16,467 bases of DNA from Rhodocyclaceae bacterium (GCA_016721505.1 JADKHX010000010.1:1-16467); one strand, 5' to 3'. Shown: positions 8,010-16,467, counted from the stretch's first letter. Notes: generated from the letters alone by a model not told the origin. A program made the numbers and translations.

Positions 8010-8858
8010 CTAAAGCAGTTTGATACCACGCCCCGCACACCAAGCATCCAACGTATTCACCAGCGCCTTCGACGCACTCAATTCCTTAGCCAACGCTTGC
8101 GCCGCTTCAATTTCTTGCGTGGTCATTCTGCGAGCGATTGCGTTACGGTTGTTGCCTGCTTGGTTTACCGCTGATAGGTCGACGGTCGCTGATACATGGT
8201 AGAGCGCGTGGGCAACGATGCGGCTCACTGTTACGCCTAATCCATCTGCATACATCACGCCGAGGTTGTTGAGTGCGCTGGCGTTGCCCTGGTCGGCGGC
8301 GGCGCGGAACCATTTGACGGCTTCGCGATAGCTTTGACGTACACCGTGGCCCAGATCATATTTGATGCCGAGATTGACTTGTGCGGTGGCATCGCCTTGC
8401 TCTGCAGCTAGTCGATACCATTTGACGGCTTCGGCATCGTCGCGCCGCACGCCGCGTCCGCGGTCGTGCATCAGACCCAACTCGTTTTGCGCGCGGGCGT
8501 GAGCTTGCGCAGCGGCGCGCTGGTACCAATCTACTGCGGCTTGATCATCTTGTTTTAATCCGTGGCCAAACGCATACATGATGCCTAGTTGGAATTGCGC
8601 TTCGGCATAATTTTGCGCCGCCGCCAATCGAAACCATTTGATGGCTTCCAGCGGATTGACTGTCGTGCCCTTGCCATTGGCGTACATCAGACCGAGCTGC
8701 GTTTGCGCGGCGGCATCGCCTTTGGTGGCTAAGGCTTTTTGTTGCAGCAATGCACGCTGTTGGATTTTTTGCTCGCTTGCGCATACCGGCGACGTGCCTA
8801 GAATCAACCCAAACAAGAGGGTCAAAATCCGCAATCCAAAACGCGATGCGCGTGTCAT
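8010..8858 (-). CDS. Exported Sel1-repeat protein
   Basis: An intact 282-residue protein. I prefer the ATG at 8858 (MTRASRFGLRILTLLFGLIL...) because it begins a normal signal peptide (cleavage near VCA-S). A TTG five codons earlier (8873) would overlap the flavin reductase stop but has no ribosome site. After the signal come five Sel1-type repeats of about 36 residues between residues 48 and 227, with the usual 'A..LG.MY..G.G' and 'A..WYRLAA.QG' patterns. A helical tail carries 'ARRMTTQEIEAAQALAKEL' and ends in 'AWCAGRGIKLL'. Sel1 repeats form a helical solenoid that binds partner proteins, and exported ones often act in envelope or stress pathways. No partner can be inferred here. The gene follows the flavin reductase with no gap, so the two are probably co-transcribed, though their roles have no obvious link. 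Confidence 0.85.
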   Translation of the reverse strand: MTRASRFGLRILTLLFGLILGTSPVCASEQKIQQRALLQQKALATKGDAAAQTQLGLMYANGKGTTVNPLEAIKWFRLAAAQNYAEAQFQLGIMYAFGHGLKQDDQAAVDWYQRAAAQAHARAQNELGLMHDRGRGVRRDDAEAVKWYRLAAEQGDATAQVNLGIKYDLGHGVRQSYREAVKWFRAAADQGNASALNNLGVMYADGLGVTVSRIVAHALYHVSATVDLSAVNQAGNNRNAIARRMTTQEIEAAQALAKELSASKALVNTLDAWCAGRGIKLL

Positions 8859-8869
8859 GTCCTGCGCTT

Positions 8870-9382
8870 TCAAATTCGTCGCCTTAGGTTTGCGGCGCGA
8901 GGTTTTCGATAGTGCCCGCCGTAATACAGCAGCGGCGCGGGGGCTTCTTTATTGCGGTGGTGGCGTTCGACATGGCCGACAAAAATGACGTGATCACCGC
9001 CATCGTATTGCGTTTCACGGCGGCATTCAAAAGTCGCGCAGCAACCGACAATCAACGGCGTGTCACCAGCACCAACTCGCAAATCCAGTCCGGAAAATTT
9101 ATCCACTCGCGCACCGGCAAAGCGCCGTGAAATATCGGCTTGATCTGCCGACAAAACATTGACCGCAAAGTGTGTGCAAGCGCTAAACGCGGGGAGCAAT
9201 TTGGAATCCGCCGTCAAGCTCCACAATATCAGCGGCGGATCAAGTGACACCGAAGCGAAGGAATTAACCGTGAGACCAACGAAGCGGCCATCGAGACCGC
9301 GTGCAGTGACCACCGTCACGCCAGTGGCAAACTGCCCGAGAGATTGGCGCAATGATCGATGGGTGGTATCGGCAGGGGACAT
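8870..9382 (-). CDS. Flavin reductase-like FMN-binding protein
   Basis: An intact gene of about 170 codons if started at the ATG at 9382 (MSPADTTHRSLRQSLGQFAT). A GTG 21 codons earlier (9445) would add a proline-rich leader unlike the family and would run into the divergent purT promoter region. The protein has the flavin reductase split-barrel signature: 'RQSLGQFATGVTVVTA', 'GLTVNSFASVSLDPPLILWS', 'FAVNVLSADQ', then 'FECRRETQYDGGDHVIFVGH' and 'PLLYYGGHYR'. Such proteins reduce or carry FMN with NAD(P)H, often as the small partner of two-component monooxygenases. No monooxygenase gene is nearby, so the partner is unknown. The stop overlaps the possible TTG start of the Sel1 gene. The tail (RKPRAANLRRRI) is basic. 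The family call is sure; the reaction is inferred. Confidence 0.85.
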   Translation of the reverse strand: MSPADTTHRSLRQSLGQFATGVTVVTARGLDGRFVGLTVNSFASVSLDPPLILWSLTADSKLLPAFSACTHFAVNVLSADQADISRRFAGARVDKFSGLDLRVGAGDTPLIVGCCATFECRRETQYDGGDHVIFVGHVERHHRNKEAPAPLLYYGGHYRKPRAANLRRRI

Positions 9383-9481
9383 AAATGGCTGGGGGAAGGC
9401 TGATGGTCTATTTTGAATTAGCCGAGGAATTTGCGAGTGATGCACGCCACTAGAATATCAATTCACAACGAGGATTTCAGC
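9383..9481. promoter_or_regulatory. Divergent promoter region, flavin reductase / purT
   Basis: About 100 bp between the two divergent starts must carry both promoters. A TTGCGA at 9431-9436 and a TAGAAT at 9451-9456 are candidate elements for purT, but the 14-bp spacing is short, so this is weak. The purT ribosome site CGAGGA lies at 9469-9474. No PurR-type operator was recognised. Confidence 0.35.
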
Positions 9482-10657
9482 ATGAAAATTGGAACGCCAC
9501 TTTCGACTTCCGCCACCCGCGTGATGCTGCTTGGCTGCGGTGAATTAGGCAAGGAAGTCATTATTGCATTTCAGCGCTTGGGCGTAGAAGTCATCGGCGT
9601 CGATCGCTATGCCGACGCGCCGGGGATGCAGGTGGCGCATCGCTCGCATGTGGTGACCATGACCGACGGCGCGGCGTTGCGCGCGGTGATCGAATTGGAA
9701 AAACCTCATTTTGTAGTGCCCGAAATCGAAGCAATCGCCACGGCGACATTGCTTGAAATTGAGCGCGAAGGAGTTGCCGTGGTGATTCCAACTGCGCGCG
9801 CCGCGCAACTTACGATGAACCGCGAAGGCATACGACGACTGGCTGCCGAGACTTTGTCACTGCCAACTTCGCCTTATGCATTTGCCGATTCACTGGTCGA
9901 ATTGCAGGCGGCAATTGATGGCGGCATCGGCTATCCCTGCGTGGTCAAACCGGTGATGTCGTCGTCTGGCAAAGGGCAGTCGCTGATTGGCATGGGACTA
10001 CGCAAGCGGGCGGACGGAGTCGGCGCGGGGAGAATTATTGTCGAAGGATTTATTGACTTCGAGTACGAAATAACTTTGCTGACAGTGCGCGCGGTCGGTG
10101 CTGATGGCAACACCGAAACACATTTTTGCGAACCGATAGGTCACGTACAAATCAATGGTGATTACGTCGAGTCGTGGCAACCGATGAAGATGTCGGCGAT
10201 GGCCTTGGCAAAATCGCGGCAGATTGCGCAGGCGGTCACGGGCAATCTGGGTGGGCGCGGAATTTTCGGGGTGGAGCTTTTCGTGCGCGGTGACGAGGTC
10301 TGGTTTTCCGAAGTCAGCCCCAGACCGCACGACACCGGCTTGGTCACGCTGGCTACACAACGCCTCTCGGAATTTGAATTGCATGCCCGCGCGATTCTCG
10401 GTTTGCCGGTCGATACCAGTCTGCGCCGCACTGGCGCATCTGCTGTGATTTATGGTGGATTGGAAGCAACAGGAATTGCCTTTGACGGCGTTGAAAAGGC
10501 CTTGCAAGTACCCGAATCGGATTTGCGCTTATTTGGCAAACCGGAAAGTTTTTTAAAGCGCCGGATGGGTGTCGCGGTGGCTAATGCGGACACGACTGCC
10601 GAAGCGCGCACACGCGCCAAGCTGGCGGCGAGTCTGGTAAGTCCTTGCATTGCCTAG
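9482..10657 (+). CDS. purT: Formate-dependent phosphoribosylglycinamide formyltransferase (GAR transformylase 2)
   Basis: This enzyme makes formyl-GAR from GAR, formate and ATP in purine synthesis, without folate. I chose the ATG at 9482 (MKIGTPLSTSATRVMLLGCG) for its CGAGGA ribosome site. The frame is open for 391 residues. In order it shows the N-terminal 'MLLGCGELGKEV' domain, 'PEIEAIAT', the ATP-grasp part 'VVKPVMSSSGKGQS', 'IIVEGFIDFEYEITLLTVRA', 'ESWQPMKMS', 'GIFGVELFV' and 'FSEVSPRPHDTGLVTLATQ', and the C-terminal 'LRLFGKPES.LKRRMGVA'. Between GKGQ and GAGR there are 14 residues where PurT normally has about 22. The text there (GMGLRKRADGV) is out of frame: the shifted frame gives 'AWDYASG', the expected sequence. 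So several indels with a net loss of about 24 bases sit near 9985-10030. It is otherwise complete. Confidence 0.93.
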   Translation: MKIGTPLSTSATRVMLLGCGELGKEVIIAFQRLGVEVIGVDRYADAPGMQVAHRSHVVTMTDGAALRAVIELEKPHFVVPEIEAIATATLLEIEREGVAVVIPTARAAQLTMNREGIRRLAAETLSLPTSPYAFADSLVELQAAIDGGIGYPCVVKPVMSSSGKGQSLIGMGLRKRADGVGAGRIIVEGFIDFEYEITLLTVRAVGADGNTETHFCEPIGHVQINGDYVESWQPMKMSAMALAKSRQIAQAVTGNLGGRGIFGVELFVRGDEVWFSEVSPRPHDTGLVTLATQRLSEFELHARAILGLPVDTSLRRTGASAVIYGGLEATGIAFDGVEKALQVPESDLRLFGKPESFLKRRMGVAVANADTTAEARTRAKLAASLVSPCIA

Positions 10658-10781
10658 ATGGGATGTTGAACTGCGGGGCGAACGTCTAAGGCCTTGGACA
10701 GGGGTTTCCGGGGGGGCCGCAAAACCGGCAAAAAAGAGAGGGGGGGCCGCCCCGAACTCAATTTTTTGAATTTCCAATGTC
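10658..10781. other. purT-mutY spacer with a duplicated G7 motif
   Basis: The spacer contains GGGGGGGCCGC twice, at 10710-10720 and 10740-10750. Such G runs are frequent places for base-count errors. No T-run terminator is seen, so purT and mutY may be read together. Confidence 0.5.
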
Positions 10782-11805
10782 ATGAGCGATTTTCGCGGCT
10801 AATTCGCTGGCATAAGCAGCATGGTCGCCACGATTTGCCGTGGCAAAACACTACCGATGCCTATCGCGTTTGGTTGTCAGAAATCATGTTGCAGCAGACT
10901 CAGGTGGCGACTGTGCTGCCCTACTACGCACGGTTTCTTGCGCGATTTCCGACGCTCAAAGATTTGGCGGCCGCACCGGTTGGCGAGGTGATGGCGCTAT
11001 GGAGCGGCCTGGGCTATTACGCAAGGGCAAGGAATCTGCATGCTTGCGCGCGTGGTGCTGAATGAGCATGGCGGCCAATTTCCGCGCGACCCGGAGCAGC
11101 TTGTTACGCTGCCCGGCATAGGCCGTTCGACGGCAAATTCGATTGCCACATTTTGCTTTGACGCATGCGCACCGATACTCGATGGCAACGTCAAGCGCGT
11201 GTTCACCCGATGCTTTGGCATCGAAGGATTCCCCGGCAATGCTGCGGTGGAAAAACAACTGTGGACGCTGGCTGAAGAATTGATGCCCGCCAAACAGGCC
11301 GATATCTACAACCAGGCACAAATGGATTTGGGCGCGACGCTTTGCACGCGCAGCAAGCCGCGCTGCGCTGATTGCCCCTTGGGCGAAATCTGCGTGGCGC
11401 GGGCAACAAATCGACAAGTTGAATTGCCGCAGCGAAAACCGCGTCGAGAAATCCCGCAGCGCGAAGTTACCTTGCTGATTTTGCGCAGCAAAAATCACGT
11501 GCTGTTGGAACGGCGTCCGCCGGTCGGGATTTGGGGAGGACTGCTGTCTTTGCCGGAATTGCCGGAGCAGGCGTCGGCGGAAGTTTTTGTTGCTCAACGT
11601 CTAGCTTGTCAAATTGACGGCGTGTTGTCAGCACCAACTGCCATCCACCTTCACCCATTTCCGCTTGCACATCACACCATTGATTTGCAATGTCACGGCG
11701 CATCCACGAGCAATGGAATCCGGATTGGAATGGCACGACTTGGGTGATCTAGAACACATCGCGCTGCCTGCACCGATAAAGAAACTGCTGACGGCGCTTG
11801 GCTAG
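10782..11805 (+). CDS. mutY: A/G-specific adenine DNA glycosylase, frame-broken as sequenced
   Basis: MutY removes adenine paired with 8-oxoguanine. The likely start is the ATG at 10782 (MSDF), but one base is missing at once, so the open frame comes from upstream as 'CHERFSRLIRWHKQHG'. Conserved parts follow: 'SEIMLQQTQVATVLPYY' with the catalytic Glu at 10880-10882, and 'GLGYYARARNLHACA'. Near 11045 the frame shifts to 'VVLNEHGGQFPRD', the helix-hairpin-helix 'LPGIGRSTANSIA' and 'ILDGNVKRVF' with the catalytic Asp at 11181-11183. The iron-sulphur cysteines fit C-X6-C-X2-C-X5-C (codons 11343, 11364, 11373, 11391). The C-terminal NUDIX-like 8-oxoG recognition domain has 'LLERRPPVGIWGGLLSLPEL'. 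After another shift near 11650 it ends with 'FTHFRLHITPL' and '...KKLLTALG' at a TAG at 11803-11805. About 340 residues joined, the normal size. Confidence 0.92.
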
Positions 11806-11832
11806 AGATGTGTAGATTAAGTCCCCTGTGCC

Positions 11833-14736
11833 TTATTTTGCATTCAAGCGCAAACTTGCAGCGGCGTGCTCTATGTACTCAGTCACGCCTTGATTCAGCG
11901 CCTTACGCCAATGCTCACGTGCTTTGTTCATGTCACCTTCGGCAAAGTATTTTTCGCCCAAATAAAATGCGCTTCGCACAGTGACTCCAGCGGCGTCTTG
12001 GATTTCTTTGCCGCATCAAGTGCGAGATCATCGCTCTGTGCGCCTATCACCGCGTCCATCAGTTGGCGCGGCCATTCGGTCGGCCATGTTTCGCGCGGAT
12101 AGTTGTCGGCCAGACGACTTGCATCTTGGCCACTTGCTTGGTGCTGAGCCACAACCAAATCAACGGGAAACCACGGCGCATCGCCGCGCGATCATCAAGC
12201 ATGAGCTTGCGATCAGCGGTTGCCGCCGCCATGTCGCCGGCAAAATATTGCACCCTCGCCCGTATATCGAGTGCCTCAGGATCACTGGGATGCAATTCCA
12301 ATACGCGGCTGCTGAATGTTCGCGCGCGCGGCAATTCATTGGTGCTCAGCGCGTTTTCGGCGGCTGCATTGAGCGCCGCAATTGAATCGGGAACTAGCGC
12401 CAGCGCTGCGTCAAAATCTGCTCGCGCATCGCTAAGGCGACCGACGTGGTCATATTTGATGCCGCGCGCTACCAAAGTCTGCGCACGTAGTGGTGGTGGT
12501 AAACGACCCGCGTCAAGTTGAGCAGTCAAGACCAAAATTTGCCGATGCGCGTTGGTCTGATTAGCCGTGACGTTGCTAATTTTTCCGCTGCGTAGCTTGG
12601 CTTCCAATGCGATTAGCTCAGGAGCAAAACTTTCAAACCGTGCTGGTGGAAGACTGGGCACTCAAGGTCAGTCCGAGTTTCGGCGGGCCTTGTTAAGCGC
12701 TGCGGAATAACTCGTCCATTTGCCGGGCTCTACGGTTTCGGCGTTGGTGTGGGCTTCAGCCAAGCAATCAACAACACGTGGCTCGCCTTCGATACGCGTC
12801 CGCAGCGAGACGTGTGCATCGCCCTCGTCACTGCGGGTTGAACTCAGTTTTGCCATAGACATCTTCAGAAAATTCGACGCGTACGGAATGACGAAACCAA
12901 CCCGGGAAGGCAAAGGCGAGCGCCGTGCGGCGTGATTCTGATTTGGGCGGTAGCACCCAATCGACTGGCCCACAATGGACGATATCGGCGACCAACACAC
13001 GTTGATCGGGAAGCGCCAGAATTCAGGAATGGCAAAGCGCTGAATGAATTTCACTGCGTCATCGTCAGTGGCATTTTCCATTTGCACTGGGCCAAACTGC
13101 GCAACTTCGGATAGCCTTCACGTAGGGTTGCGCCAAACTCGTGCAATCGTTGCCAGACCTTGCGTGGCGACCACGTCACGGAATATTTCGGCCAAATCAC
13201 CGCGATAGGTAATCACCGATTCCAATATCGGATCGTCGGCAAACTGCGTAACGCGAATCAGGTCATCGACCCGCATACGCTCGACCTCAAACGGTGACGG
13301 CAATGCGCTTAAAGTTCTGGTGTCGTTATGCAGTTCGAGTCCAAATCCCAGGCCTATCGATTGACGTTTTTGTAGCGAAACCACTTTGATGCGCACGGGT
13401 ACCATCGAGCCACAAAGTTTGTCCATCAAGCTCGGCGCGCGCGATCACGTGATCGAAGACCAAGGGGCTGGGCAACATTTGTGCAACCGTGGCGCGCGAG
13501 CGCAAGGAAACCAAGGTCGGGCGCACCGGTACGCCGAGTTGCCCGAACAAAGCACCTAACAATGCGACCTTGTCCTTACAGTCTCCGAAGCGTTGCTCCA
13601 TTACTTTATCTGGCGCAGCGGGTTGATGCGTACTGGTGCCGATCTCGATGCCGAAATGGCGTACATCCTGCTGCACAAAGCGCAGTGCTTCCTGGATTTG
13701 GTCTTTGCGATTTGGCAGCGCGGCGCGTATCTCGGCGAGCTTTGTTCGACCGAGGGCTATGTGCAACTGGGTATTTTTCTCAAAGGCGCGCACCCCACGC
13801 CGCAACTTCTGCCCAATCTGCATATTCGCTCAACTGCAACATGTCCGGCACATAAGTTGATGCAGGCGAGCCAGGCTCGGTCGCAGCTGCGGTACGTTTT
13901 GACGCGTAAATAATGTTTCGCGCCAGCCTTTAGTTGCCGCGTCTGTGCTGCTGATCTTCACATCGCTAACGCCAATTTTGTGGAAAATTTTTCGCTCATT
14001 CGGCGCTAACAAACGCACTTGATAATTTTCCACCGCACCCGCTGCGCCATCATCCAGATGATTTCAACGAACTTACCTTCAGACACCGGATTGAGTCCAG
14101 TGACGGTATAGGCGTAGTGGATCTCATCGCCAACCCGCACATCGTCCAGTACCACCGACATAGTCACTCGTCCGTCGTACATGCGCTGTTCAAGTTGGCG
14201 TTCGCGTTCCAACAATTGCACTTTTGGCATCGAGCTTGTTGTGCGCGTCGTACCGCGCACTAGTTCGAGACTGTGCATGGTCAGCGTTTGATAACTGGGA
14301 TCAAACTCCGCTTCAATTTGCGAGGCAATCGGTAAAGCCCGCCGCCGTATCCACCACCCGCACGGGTGTCGATACGCCGCCGATTTGCCTTCAAGGCAAG
14401 CTGTTCATCTGTTGTCGATAGTGCGTTGCCGAAACATCGGTCGGTGCGGCGACCGTGGAAGCTAAATGAGGTAAGGACGCAATGGGCGGCGCTGCACTCG
14501 GTGTCGTTGCTGGCGGGGTGGTAACACCGACGTATTGGGTGAATTTGGTGCCACGAACGGCACCCAAACGGGTTCCAGCCAGATGGCGAAACTAAAGCCA
14601 TTTTTGTGACAGTCACCGGCTTGGCCGCTGGCACTTTGACTGGCGCTTTGACGATTTTTGGCGTGGCTGATTGCTCGCCGGCCGCGCTTACTGCTGCTAA
14701 AGAAAACAGTAGCAACACGCAAATTTGGAACGCCAT
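11833..14736 (-). CDS. Exported DUF3857-transglutaminase-TPR protein, frame-broken
   Basis: Joined, this is about 965 residues. It starts at 14736 with a signal peptide (MAFQICVLLLFSLAAVSAAG). A Pro/Ala-rich stretch follows. The DUF3857 part holds 'MHSLELVRGTTR', 'GRVTMSVVLDDVRVGDEIHY' and 'PQLRLEPGSPA'. The transglutaminase core has 'QRFGDCKDKVALLGALF' with Cys at 13578-13580, 'VFDHVIARAELDG' with His at 13449-13451 and 'LWLDGTR' with Asp at 13404-13406, so the Cys-His-Asp triad is complete. A beta-rich part follows (about 13330-12670, e.g. 'FPGWFRHSVRVEFSEDVYGK'). The last third is TPR-like helices (12661-11833), with 'YDHVGRLSDARADFDAALAL' and 'FYLGEKYFAEGDMNKAREHW'. At least ten indels are needed. 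The TPR part could be a separate gene from a GTG at 12661, but the strand, lack of gap and family layout favour one protein. It is probably periplasmic; the substrate is unknown. Confidence 0.7.
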
Positions 14737-14772
14737 TTCATCAGTGGATATCGCCGGTCAAATAAAGATATT

Positions 14773-15297
14773 TCATTGGCGCGACTGAATCGCGTGAAGT
14801 TCACTAACGACTTTGCAATCATCGACATGTGCATCGCCAAGCATTTTCATCGCGCCAAAGCTCATACCGGCGGCAATCGCCTGCCCAAGAATAGGAATGA
14901 AACGCAGGGTCGACTTACTCGCCACGCGGACGCCGATCTTCTGCAGCATGCGCAGCAGAATTTGTTGCGTGATAAAGCGCCCGACGACTTCGCTGCCGAT
15001 ACTAGTCGCAGCGACCAAAATAATTTTTTTGAGTTGCGGATCAAGCGCGTCGATTTGCGCTTGCGACAAACCAATCGACGATTAATGGTTTGCAACATCT
15101 CGCTGAGCACAACATATCCGCGCCAATATCAAACCAGGTATCGGCGCACCACAGCACTCCGCCGAGTCGCGCGGCGCGTTACCAACGCTTACGTTCGGCG
15201 CGCACGTCTTCCAGCGTCTCGATGACTTGGGATCGCCAATGCGAGGCGGTACGGGGCGAACTAGTAAGCTTCTCCGTTCCGACTTTCGCATTGCCAT
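14773..15297 (-). CDS. Small unknown helical protein between ubiX and the transglutaminase gene
   Basis: The end is clear: '...HVDDCKVVSELHAIQSRQ' with a stop at 14773. The start is not; 15297 is the far limit, where 'MAMRKSERRSLL' overlaps the end of ubiX. Reading back from the end: 'LSQAQIDALDPQLKKIILVA', 'ATSIGSEVVGRFITQQILLR', 'VASKSTLRFIPILGQAIAAG' and 'MSFGAMKMLGDAHVDDC'. The front part in other frames reads 'ASHWRSQVIETLEDVRAERK', then 'RAARLGGVLWCADTWFDIGA' and 'LSEMLQTINR'. A TAA sits in frame after '...ERKRW' (near 15180), besides at least two frameshifts. The protein is mostly helical, with glycine-containing hydrophobic helices near its C end that remind me of EcsC-type proteins, but I cannot assign a family. 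The transglutaminase gene starts 36 bases downstream, so they probably share a transcript. Confidence 0.5.
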
Positions 15298-15872
15298 CAA
15301 TTGATGCTTGACGCCAAGTTGATCGAAATTCGCGCGACAAGCAAAATCCACGCCGTTGATGTCTTGCGGATGATGATAGAAGCCCTGATTGGGTAGCAAA
15401 ATCACGCACCGCCGCGCAAGCAAGCATGTTTTCCGATGGATTACCAAGCAAGGAGATTCGCCAGCCACCAAAATTGGCTTGCGTCCTTCTTGGCACTTCA
15501 TCTGCAGCCCGCGAAATCAAATCGTCAGCCATGCCCGCCGCCACCTTTGCCAGCGTGCCCATGGTGCGAGGGCAGATGACATAAGCATCTGGCGGATTGG
15601 AACCGGATGCCAGTAACGAACCATTCTTGTTGGCCGCAGACATTAAGCTTACGGTGCGGCATTCGATCGCGCAGTGAAATCGGTCTCACTTCAGCCGGAC
15701 CGAGGGCAGGTGGAAACCCATTTTCCCTGCTTCGCCACGACTTGCGCGGCGAGGCGGAATAGGGGGACCAGCCTACCTTTGGCTAGCAGCGATTCAACAC
15801 TCGACTCAGACGGCATGCCAAAGGCCAACCCGATGCGCCGGTAAAGCGACCCTGCGATGTGGTGGGATTCAT
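15261..15872 (-). CDS. ubiX: Flavin prenyltransferase UbiX, frame-broken as sequenced
   Basis: UbiX joins dimethylallyl phosphate to FMN to make prenyl-FMN for the decarboxylase UbiD in ubiquinone synthesis. The start is the ATG at 15870-15872 (MNPTTSQ...), with GGAG nine bases upstream. A 'TGASG' flavin-binding turn follows, then 'GMPSESSVESLLAKG' or 'RLSRVLNRC' depending on frame. The middle reads 'MSAANKNGSLLASGSNPPDA', 'YVICPRTMGTLAKVAAGMAD' and 'LISRAADE'. The 'CPRTMGTLA' stands where the family has C-S-M-G-T-L-A. Other frames give 'GRKPILVAGESP', 'NMLACAAV', 'ILLPNQGFYHHPQDINGV' and 'FDQLGVKHQLM'. The third frame then stops at a TAG at 15261-15263, for about 203 residues, the usual UbiX length. 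At least six indels are needed. No ubiD is in the window. Confidence 0.8.
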
Positions 15873-15945
15873 TTTGATAACTCCAATTCACTTGCGGGCT
15901 GCTTCCTCTCCCGGGGAGGGGTTTCAGGAAGAGGGCGATCTCACC
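15873..15945. other. ubiX leader with a CT/GA-rich imperfect palindrome
   Basis: Just upstream of ubiX, CCTCTCCCGGGGAGGGG (about 15904-15920) followed by GAAGAGGGCGATCTCACC resembles the CCTCTCCC/GGGAGAGG intergenic repeats common in proteobacteria. It could be a decayed REP-like element or a hairpin in the ubiX leader. Confidence 0.35.
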
Positions 15946-16467
15946 GTTGGTGCTGGCAACGCGCTGTGAGCTGACAATATGTGCCCGGCAACCAAACCAT
16001 TCACCACGCCGAATACCAAAGCCGCCGGCGCAAAACTGGCTGACAAATGGAACGCCGCACCATCCCGGCCAGGTGACGAAGCCACCAGACGCGCCACGCA
16101 AAATTTGCTCGCCGATATGTGCAAAGGCCGCCAACACACTATGACTTACCTAGCCGAACCACTGGCCGGCAGGCGGTGCCCGGCCGAGTATGCCTGAACC
16201 GCAAAGCGCCCGCGGCCAGACTCACGACAAATCCGGTGCAAGAAAAGTTCCGCTGACCAATGATGTCGCAACCACGCGCAGCAAGCTGACCCACCCCGCG
16301 TCGGCCGCCGTGTCGCAACAGCACACCAGCACGAGTGATATTGGCCAGCCCGGGTTCGAGCATCCCGGAAATGGACTTGGGTAACGCCGCTTCGGCAATG
16401 GTGATTGCACCGCTGCGGCGGCGTGAAAGGCGTTGACGCGGATCATCTGGCCCACCGGCGCAAACAA
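15946..16467 (-). other. Coding-like segment upstream of ubiX, product unresolved
   Basis: The minus strand stays open in pieces up to the window edge and looks protein-like, for example 'GAITIAEAALPKSISGMLEP' then 'GLANITRAGVLLRHGG' in one frame, and 'SFAPAALVFGVVNGLVAGHI' in another, with 'AADAGWVSLLRVVATSLVSG' in the third. The pieces suggest one helical, perhaps membrane-associated protein broken by frameshifts, ending somewhere near 15950 and continuing past 16467. I could not match it to a family. Plus-strand frames over the same bases look like shadows. Confidence 0.3.

Noticed and set aside
8858..8873. TTG at 8873 as the Sel1 protein start (overlapping the flavin reductase stop).
   Set aside because: No ribosome site before the TTG, and the ATG at 8858 gives a more usual signal peptide.
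9998..10507. 169-codon minus-strand open frame opposite purT.
   Set aside because: It is antisense to a well conserved gene and has no family features; GC-rich coding DNA commonly gives such shadows.
10956..11597. 213-codon minus-strand open frame opposite mutY.
   Set aside because: Antisense to the conserved MutY catalytic and iron-sulphur regions; low-complexity Arg/Gln-rich text, no domain.
1..16467. Programmed frameshifting or recoding as the reason for the many split genes.
   Set aside because: Shifts occur in unrelated families, in both directions, several per gene and without a common slippery site.

Overview
The window reads as chromosomal DNA of a free-living Gram-negative proteobacterium, most likely a betaproteobacterium. 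The grounds are the family mix (PurT, MutY, UbiX, a DUF3857/transglutaminase/TPR protein, DUF3124, DUF3096) and the moderate GC with clear GC3 preference. No rRNA, tRNA, CRISPR array or complete insertion sequence was seen. The dominant property of the sequence is that most genes are broken by single-base frameshifts while the protein sequence stays conserved when the frames are joined. Insertion/deletion errors in the sequence explain this better than true gene decay, so many entries are given as joined genes running over several frames.

Region 1 (1-3255, + strand) is a run of small, mostly secreted or membrane genes: a LamG/DUF1080-like secreted protein, a DUF4287+DUF5655 protein, an exported YciI-like protein, a DUF3124 protein, a small two-helix membrane protein and a DUF3096 membrane protein. 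All but the last are frame-broken.

Region 2 (3256-7424, - strand) is the accessory part: about 550 bp with no recognisable gene, then a two-gene operon. Its first gene is a roughly 950-residue N6-adenine DNA methyltransferase of the type IIG/Eco57I kind. It overlaps by ATGA with a second gene of about 255 codons carrying a PD-(D/E)XK-like nuclease motif. Together they look like a restriction-modification or phage-defence module. A 22-bp sequence (20/22 identical) occurs in inverted orientation on both sides of it. This is the best candidate for a poorly described system here, though nothing in the window proves it is new.

Region 3 (7425-11805) is the best-preserved part: an unexplained spacer, an exported Sel1-repeat protein overlapping a flavin reductase gene (- strand), divergent purT (+ strand, with a small scrambled and shortened stretch in its ATP-grasp domain), then mutY (+ strand, frame-broken).

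Region 4 (11833-16467, - strand) is convergent with mutY. In transcription order it holds an unresolved coding-like segment at the window edge, ubiX, a small unknown helical protein, and a large exported DUF3857-transglutaminase-TPR protein. All are heavily frame-broken.

The housekeeping genes serve purine synthesis (purT), repair of 8-oxoguanine mispairs (mutY) and prenyl-FMN supply for ubiquinone synthesis (ubiX). The restriction-like operon is an island between them and the small-gene cluster.
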